NCBI GenBank assembly: GCA_035525365.1
Contig: DATLEK010000073.1
Location: forward strand, 1 to 18,232
Reading direction: 5' to 3'
Length of the DNA stretch: 18,232 bases
Origin: GCA-2861595 sp035525365
GTDB taxonomy: Bacteria; Actinomycetota; Acidimicrobiia; Acidimicrobiales; GCA-2861595
Position 1 is the first letter of the stretch. Each line of letters starts with the position of its first letter. The position numbers were made by a program, and so were the translations under genes. This document shows positions 16,401 through 18,232 of this stretch, piece by piece. The notes under the pieces are model-generated. The model was given only the letters and a program-made list of their open reading frames with translations. It was not told the DNA's origin and made no database searches.

Positions 16401-17903
16401 GAGGCCGCTACCGCCACCGCCAGCTTCCCCCTCATGTTGTCGAGGGCGATGCCCGAGCCGGTGAGTGTTCGCTACGCCACCGCTGACGACACTGCCAAAG
16501 CCGGCACCCATTACACGGCGGTATCGGGACGTGCCACCTTCGCCCCCGGTACGACCACCGCAGAGGTGGCGGTACCCATCCTTCACAGCAACGATGCTGC
16601 AGCCGGACCGCTGCGGTTCTACCTGGACCTGTCGGACCCGGTTCGGGCCAGCGTGTCGGGCCCGTCACGAGCGGCAAGCTTCACGAATTCCGCTGCCATC
16701 GTGATCCCCTCGCCTGATCGGCCCAAGAGCTGTCCTCCGGCATGCCCGGCGACCACCGCCACCCCTTACCCCTCGCCCATCGCCGTGTCGGGCACCACCG
16801 GCACCATCAGCGACGTGAACGTCACCCTCACCGGCCTTACCCATAGTTCCCCATCGGACCTCGACGTCATGCTCGAGGCCCCGGACGGAACCACGGTGAT
16901 GCTCATGTCGGACGTTTGTGGTAAGGGAGACGACAAGGCCATCAAAGCCCGGATCAACCTGGGCTTCGACGACCAGGCCGCCGGCCCGATCCCCGCGAAC
17001 GAGCCCTGCGTCACCGGCACCTACAAACTCTTCGACGACGACACCGACGAGGACTTCACCTTCACCCCAAAGGACAGTTTCCCCCTCCCCGCACCGGCCA
17101 CCTCGATCAACTCCTCGCTGTCGTCGCTCAACGGCATTGGCGCCAACGGTGACTGGAAGCTGTGGGTGGTGGACGACTTTCCCACCGATCCCGGCGCCCC
17201 CAGCGGACAGTTCGCCGGCGGCTGGAGCCTCGACATCGCCGTCTCCGGCTCTGCTACCACTCCGCCTCTACCGCCGCCGTCGATCGGCCGGGGCCGAGGG
17301 GCGGCGCTCATCATGGTCGCCGGCCAAACCCCCGCTTCACCTGGATCCAACCCCGACCCGCTTCCGGAGAACGACACGGGTCAGCCCCCCAGCGGGCTGG
17401 CGCAGCCGCTGCCCGGAGCGTTGCCGCCAGCTGCAGCACAACCTCTGCCTCAGCCCTTGACGCAGGCGCAAGCGCAAGCGCAGGCCCAGGCCCAGGCCCA
17501 AGCGCAGTCTCAGGCCCAAGCGCAGTCTCAGGCACAACAGCAGGCACAGGCGCTATCTCAGGCCCAACAGCAAGCCCAGAGCCAACGCGAGGGCCAAGCC
17601 CACGGCCAGAGTGCGCTGGGCGATGAACGACAACGCGAGTCCCAGGTGGAGCGAGCTCATATCTCGGCCCTTGATTCCGAGACCCATCTAGCCACCGGCG
17701 TGCGCCAGTCTTCGCCTGTAGGGCCGGCAGCGCTGTGGGGCGGAATGGTGGCCGTCGGCCTGGCCATTGCCTTCGCGCAACAGACCAAGGCACCCGCCCC
17801 GGCGCGCCAGTCGTCCCCCCTGCGCCGGCCCGGGCACCCCGGCCTGGGTGGCACGGGGCGGCTTCCCACCGAGCGTCTCCGGGGCCGGCACCGGAGACGC
17901 TGA
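10461..17903 (+). CDS. Giant multi-propeller cell-surface protein (RCC1, Kelch, delta-60, Calx-beta, P domain)
   Basis: The product is about 2,480 aa. In-frame ATGs at 10422, 10497 and 10506 are alternative starts; 10461 is chosen because it lies beyond the promoter-like block and has GAGG upstream. Order, in approximate residues: basic N-terminus and hydrophobic signal (35-53); seven RCC1 repeats (64-455, WxWGxNxxGQLGDG ... HSLAL); a Thr-rich linker; seven more RCC1 repeats (479-867); a Pro/Thr linker; six Kelch-like repeats (933-1258, NDTWTWDGSNW); an Ig/invasin-like domain (1259-1360); seven delta-60 repeats (1394-1834, PDGKIVVVG and DPTFNPC); two Calx-beta domains (1834-1962, 1963-2077); a P-type domain (2078-2267, DLDVMLEAPDGT); a Gln/Ala stalk (2333-2376); a membrane helix (2422-2441); and a basic tail. 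It is thus probably exported and held by its C-terminus, displaying up to four beta-propellers. Known: such domains serve binding, adhesion and sometimes Ca2+ contact. The frame is intact throughout. Its ligand is unknown. Confidence 0.88.
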   Translation: MGCRHRIPRRALMRPMASGATASPQGQREPAFLGQTAVLWLVLLLVLPALVLMEPAKSVTPDRLIAFGGNGQGQLGDGTTTNRTAPVAVDGLDGVTALAAGRDYSLAISTGGIVHGWGVNISGQLGDGTTDSRTTPAPVSGLSGVTAIAAPLVGSHSLALRDDGTVWAWGSNLSGQLGDGTTLSRNMPIQVPGLADIVAVAAGASYTGFSNPAHSVALASNGTVYTWGASGDGKSGAASRVPHPVMLPAGSAKAIAVAAGGRSSYAGGHTLVLTADGKIYAWGDNTSGQLGSPTTTPANSNVPVQVQGLDGKVAKAIAAGGAHSMALLDDGTLWVWGSNDEGQLGTGLADGASTPPVSLMAIPVPGVKNVTKVAGGLTHTLAVADDSAGAPGALWAWGAGTTTYSGQTGCHPDSAGQPACAGSSIPARVINSADPTGFVVGVTVIGAGGNHSLVVTTDQTTSTSTSTTTTTTLPNSGPRAAVFGFGRNAAGALGDGTLVDRSVPTEALGVLVATEVSAGSEHSLALRSDGTVWAWGINANGQLGDGEPVSGSTPPDPRPAPVKGLSGRFTAVAAGGGSSMALRDDGSLWAWGSRTGDGTPIDRSVPVRVANPADPSGFLTGVTAIAAGNDHSLAVTSAGQVYAWGSNNVGELGTGTVQTLGAPPPALVVFPSGSPKAVEVAAGGGATAGRGFSLALMDDGSVYAWGGNTYGQLGTPNSAVSPRPTPVPSLASMKATAVAAGGGHSLALMESGVVYAWGDNTYGQLGVGPSGIPVPAPPGSFLALEVVGMDDAAEVSAGTYHSLALRQDTTVWAWGATSPGGSGGIYYGQTGSSPSTFPVAVNRADGTALDEASSIDAGYLHSLVLVETTASPPPPPRTSPCLVPSASPPSGEVTPTSTPPASTGSTSTTTTTAAPNAAPKAPGPTGPAVAQDNPWVEHRQSPPGFTPAGREHSAMAYLPTEGQVVLFGGATDSGNTPLGDTWVWNGAASTWEEVIPPPAAAGQAPTSPTARAGAVLAYHEETGELVLFGGIANGGLFNDTWTWNGQRWAEQRPRTIPVARQGATMAEHPPTRSLVLFGGTAGAPNPTSTEPDPDLLCDTWTWDGSDWTQRQPSATPPPRRSASMAYHAGKSHVLLFGGLNRTRDAMNDTWTWDGSNWAPRASAQFPRRSSPSMASLPETGVVVLLAGGDTWTWGGTEWSLRSPPTSPPPEVRKQAMAYDGLARRVVRSPVESSATQNTPAAPLDGSTWTWDGLTNTDGVDTAVRIAVTLDPATIYGDGSSTSKVTARMTVGHRPWAGDNVTFTTDGDVTIDYPSKDHGDGTYTTTLHASRTVGQETIAARSSALFAGTPDGSGEGYAVLTEVEPPRGDGRCPPVQEYDGPTGQWTDLDESFGCGGVVRDTNSQGAIGVKLLPDGKLFVVGFGSLSRFLPDGRPDPTFNPCGAAPAPDTPCGGSVGLSIKGPYNISFAWQHVDGADKILILSSGDGSEAFIQRFNQDGSPDRAFGTGGDGIVKTRFFEDVAVQHIGGEDKIIVVGTHRADGIGDNLATRIGLTRHHADGRVDTSFGQAGVAAHDVGAGQWSEAQEVVVQRDGKIVVAGNVVGLGAYGFAAARYTAEKGDLDPTFNPCMQSSQPPCGGIATSGDDNQAGAPTDATIAIDRDGKILIVGSGANSVDGSIGFAMARFNVGVPGRPDGSLDATFNPCGQGAKQPCGGKQMGPTHFPGWTPRGVANYGPEDAGWNPKVTISPVDGRIALAGHGPYGYSDLLVARYSTDGVFENCGTPGFARRRVGIWAVATATAIQPDGKIVVVGGYTEGGGVGGLTLVRYAGGDGSPCDGLRVADAAPVTEPARGSFPATFTVTLNDPPVATLPGNPPPPFPAASVPVQVDYSTVEGTAKEGSDYTATSGTLVFAPGEKTQTISVPVLADDDAEGAEHFTVELSNAEGATVSRAQGLATIEDSTLVGVSLPIISVGDAPGVVEPPEAATATASFPLMLSRAMPEPVSVRYATADDTAKAGTHYTAVSGRATFAPGTTTAEVAVPILHSNDAAAGPLRFYLDLSDPVRASVSGPSRAASFTNSAAIVIPSPDRPKSCPPACPATTATPYPSPIAVSGTTGTISDVNVTLTGLTHSSPSDLDVMLEAPDGTTVMLMSDVCGKGDDKAIKARINLGFDDQAAGPIPANEPCVTGTYKLFDDDTDEDFTFTPKDSFPLPAPATSINSSLSSLNGIGANGDWKLWVVDDFPTDPGAPSGQFAGGWSLDIAVSGSATTPPLPPPSIGRGRGAALIMVAGQTPASPGSNPDPLPENDTGQPPSGLAQPLPGALPPAAAQPLPQPLTQAQAQAQAQAQAQAQSQAQAQSQAQQQAQALSQAQQQAQSQREGQAHGQSALGDERQRESQVERAHISALDSETHLATGVRQSSPVGPAALWGGMVAVGLAIAFAQQTKAPAPARQSSPLRRPGHPGLGGTGRLPTERLRGRHRRR
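12581..12758 (+). repeat. Near-identical RCC1 blades in the second propeller
   Basis: A 22-base stretch at 12581-12602 (encoding the NTYGQLG motif) recurs without change at 12737-12758. The 156-base period equals 52 codons, one RCC1 blade. Most other blades in the protein have diverged at the DNA level, so this pair suggests a more recent blade duplication or gene conversion. Confidence 0.65.
17457..17590 (+). repeat. Gln/Ala codon repeat (CAGGCN hexamers)
   Basis: A run of hexamers such as CAGGCC, CAAGCG and CAGTCT encodes alternating Gln-Ala and Gln-Ser residues between the P domain and the C-terminal membrane helix. The unit is a multiple of three, so changes in copy number alter stalk length without breaking the frame. 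It resembles spacer stalks of surface adhesins. Confidence 0.85.
17872..17901 (+). terminator. Hairpin overlapping the stop of the giant gene
   Basis: AGCGTCTCCGG (17872-17882) and CCGGAGACGCT (17891-17901) form a perfect 11-bp stem with an 8-base loop. It ends on the first base of the TGA stop. There is no T-run after it, so if it ends transcription it does so without the classical U-tract. It could also simply protect the mRNA 3' end. Confidence 0.5.
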
Positions 17904-17974
17904 GGCGTTCCCGGAAAACGGACCAGCTCAGCGGTCCCCCGGGTCCGAATGCCCGGTGGTCGCGCCAGCCAGTC

Positions 17975-17996
17975 TCATCCCTACTTTCATCCCTAC
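17975..17996 (+). repeat. Direct repeat TCATCCCTAC, two copies
   Basis: The two 10-base copies are spaced 12 bases start to start, about one helical turn, and lie roughly 100 bases before the att region. That spacing suits cooperative protein binding on one face of the DNA. Confidence 0.6.
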
Positions 17997-18022
17997 AACT
18001 TGCTGATACTGGCCGATACGGC

Positions 18023-18070
18023 GCATCACGAAACCCTTACAGGATAAGGCTTTTTGGACAGGGCATCACG
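18023..18070 (+). repeat. Direct repeat GCATCACG, two copies
   Basis: The copies at 18023-18030 and 18063-18070 flank the small hairpin, the second ending 21 bases before the att region. An eight-base match can occur by chance, so the case for binding sites rests on position. Confidence 0.4.
18031..18055 (+). terminator. Weak hairpin with T-run before the att region
   Basis: CCTTA-cagga-TAAGG (18035-18049), extended by AAA/TTT around one mismatch, is followed by CTTTTT (18050-18055). It would stop readthrough from the giant gene into the recombinase gene in the circular form. The stem is short, so efficiency is uncertain. Confidence 0.5.
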
Positions 18071-18091
18071 CCCCGGACGGCCACAGGGGAA

Positions 18092-18232
18092 CTTCACCAT
18101 CTTCGAGGGGACCAGTGAGATCCAGCGCCTGATCATCGCCCGCGCCATCTCTGGCCTGCGCCTTTCCTGATTAGAGTCCGCGAACGTGGCCAGCGTGGCC
18201 AGGCTGCGCCAGTCCAAGCAGGCTCCCCGCAA
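18092..18232. repeat. Terminal direct repeat, right copy (circle overlap)
   Basis: This stretch is identical to 1-141. It again carries the acyl-CoA dehydrogenase tail (18092-18170) and the first 47 bases of the recombinase gene (18186-18232). It is not a second gene but the same locus reached by going round the circle. Confidence 0.9.

Larger units (their letters stand above)
1..18091. mobile_element. Circular form of an integrative and mobilizable element
   Basis: Seen: the first and last 141 bases are identical, so the sequence closes into a circle of 18,091 bp. It carries a tyrosine recombinase beside the tail of an acyl-CoA dehydrogenase gene, a toxin-antitoxin pair, small HTH regulators, a MobF relaxase and a large cargo block. 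Known: tyrosine-recombinase elements commonly insert into the 3' ends of conserved genes and regenerate the gene end. Inferred: this is the excised circle (or a tandem array) of an element that is mobilizable rather than self-transmissible, because no TraB/FtsK-like, VirB or coupling protein gene and no replication initiator is present. A plasmid with a captured gene tail is the alternative. Confidence 0.72.
17904..18091. other. Right end of the element: candidate recombinase arm sites
   Basis: No gene is visible in this 188-base non-coding stretch between the giant gene and the att region. It holds two direct copies of TCATCCCTAC (17975-17984 and 17987-17996). It also has two copies of GCATCACG 40 bases apart (18023-18030 and 18063-18070) and a small hairpin with a T-run. 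Known: tyrosine recombinases and excisionases bind direct repeats flanking the att core. Inferred: these are arm sites on the side away from the recombinase gene. Confidence 0.5.

Noticed and set aside
17457..17590. CRISPR-like or minisatellite array
   Set aside because: The units are contiguous CAG/GCN codons without spacers and sit inside an open frame, so this is a protein-coding Gln/Ala repeat.
1..18232. The two 141-base repeats as attL and attR flanking an integrated element
   Set aside because: Both copies include recombinase coding sequence after the dehydrogenase stop and end exactly at the window edges. This fits circle overlap better than two att sites, which would diverge into chromosome on the outer side.

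Overview
The window is GC-rich and fits a high-GC actinobacterium. The style of its giant surface protein (RCC1, Kelch, delta-60, Calx-beta and P domains joined by Thr/Pro linkers) suggests the Acidimicrobiia, but that placement is inference. The first 141 bases (1-141) are repeated exactly at the end (18092-18232), so the sequence reads as a circle of 18,091 bp, or one unit of a tandem array. At the joint lies the last 25 codons and stop codon of an acyl-CoA dehydrogenase gene (1-79). They abut a tyrosine recombinase gene. The simplest reading is the excised, circular form of an integrative and mobilizable element that uses the 3' end of a chromosomal acyl-CoA dehydrogenase gene as its attachment site.

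Left part, maintenance (1-2658): the att region; a short tyrosine recombinase with the full catalytic set but no N-terminal DNA-binding domain; a HigB/HigA-type toxin-antitoxin pair in the same operon; a divergent XRE regulator broken by a 1-bp insertion and a 7-bp tandem duplication; a palindromic operator candidate; and a small excisionase-like HTH gene.

Middle part, mobilization (2642-6514): a small winged-helix protein, a repeat-bearing intergenic stretch that is the best oriT candidate, and a MobF (TrwC/TraI-like) relaxase-helicase. The relaxase frame is broken once between Walker A and Walker B and probably again near its C-terminus. No type IV secretion genes, coupling protein or replication initiator are visible, so transfer would depend on a helper.

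Right part, cargo (6515-17903): a 717-aa ATPase/LuxR regulator, a decayed second copy of its LuxR DNA-binding domain, a secreted six-cysteine protein of unknown function, and a roughly 2,480-aa surface protein that takes up about 41% of the circle. The giant protein reads as two seven-bladed RCC1 propellers, a six-repeat Kelch block, an Ig-like domain, seven delta-60 repeats, two Calx-beta domains, a P domain, a Gln/Ala repeat stalk and a C-terminal membrane helix. The regulator gene and the giant gene share an unusual upstream block (a CCCCCA/TGGGGG hairpin followed at fixed spacing by GGCTnCnGTACC). This suggests that a regulator, a secreted protein and a giant multi-propeller surface protein form one co-regulated cargo module. 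That module is the most novel proposal for this window.
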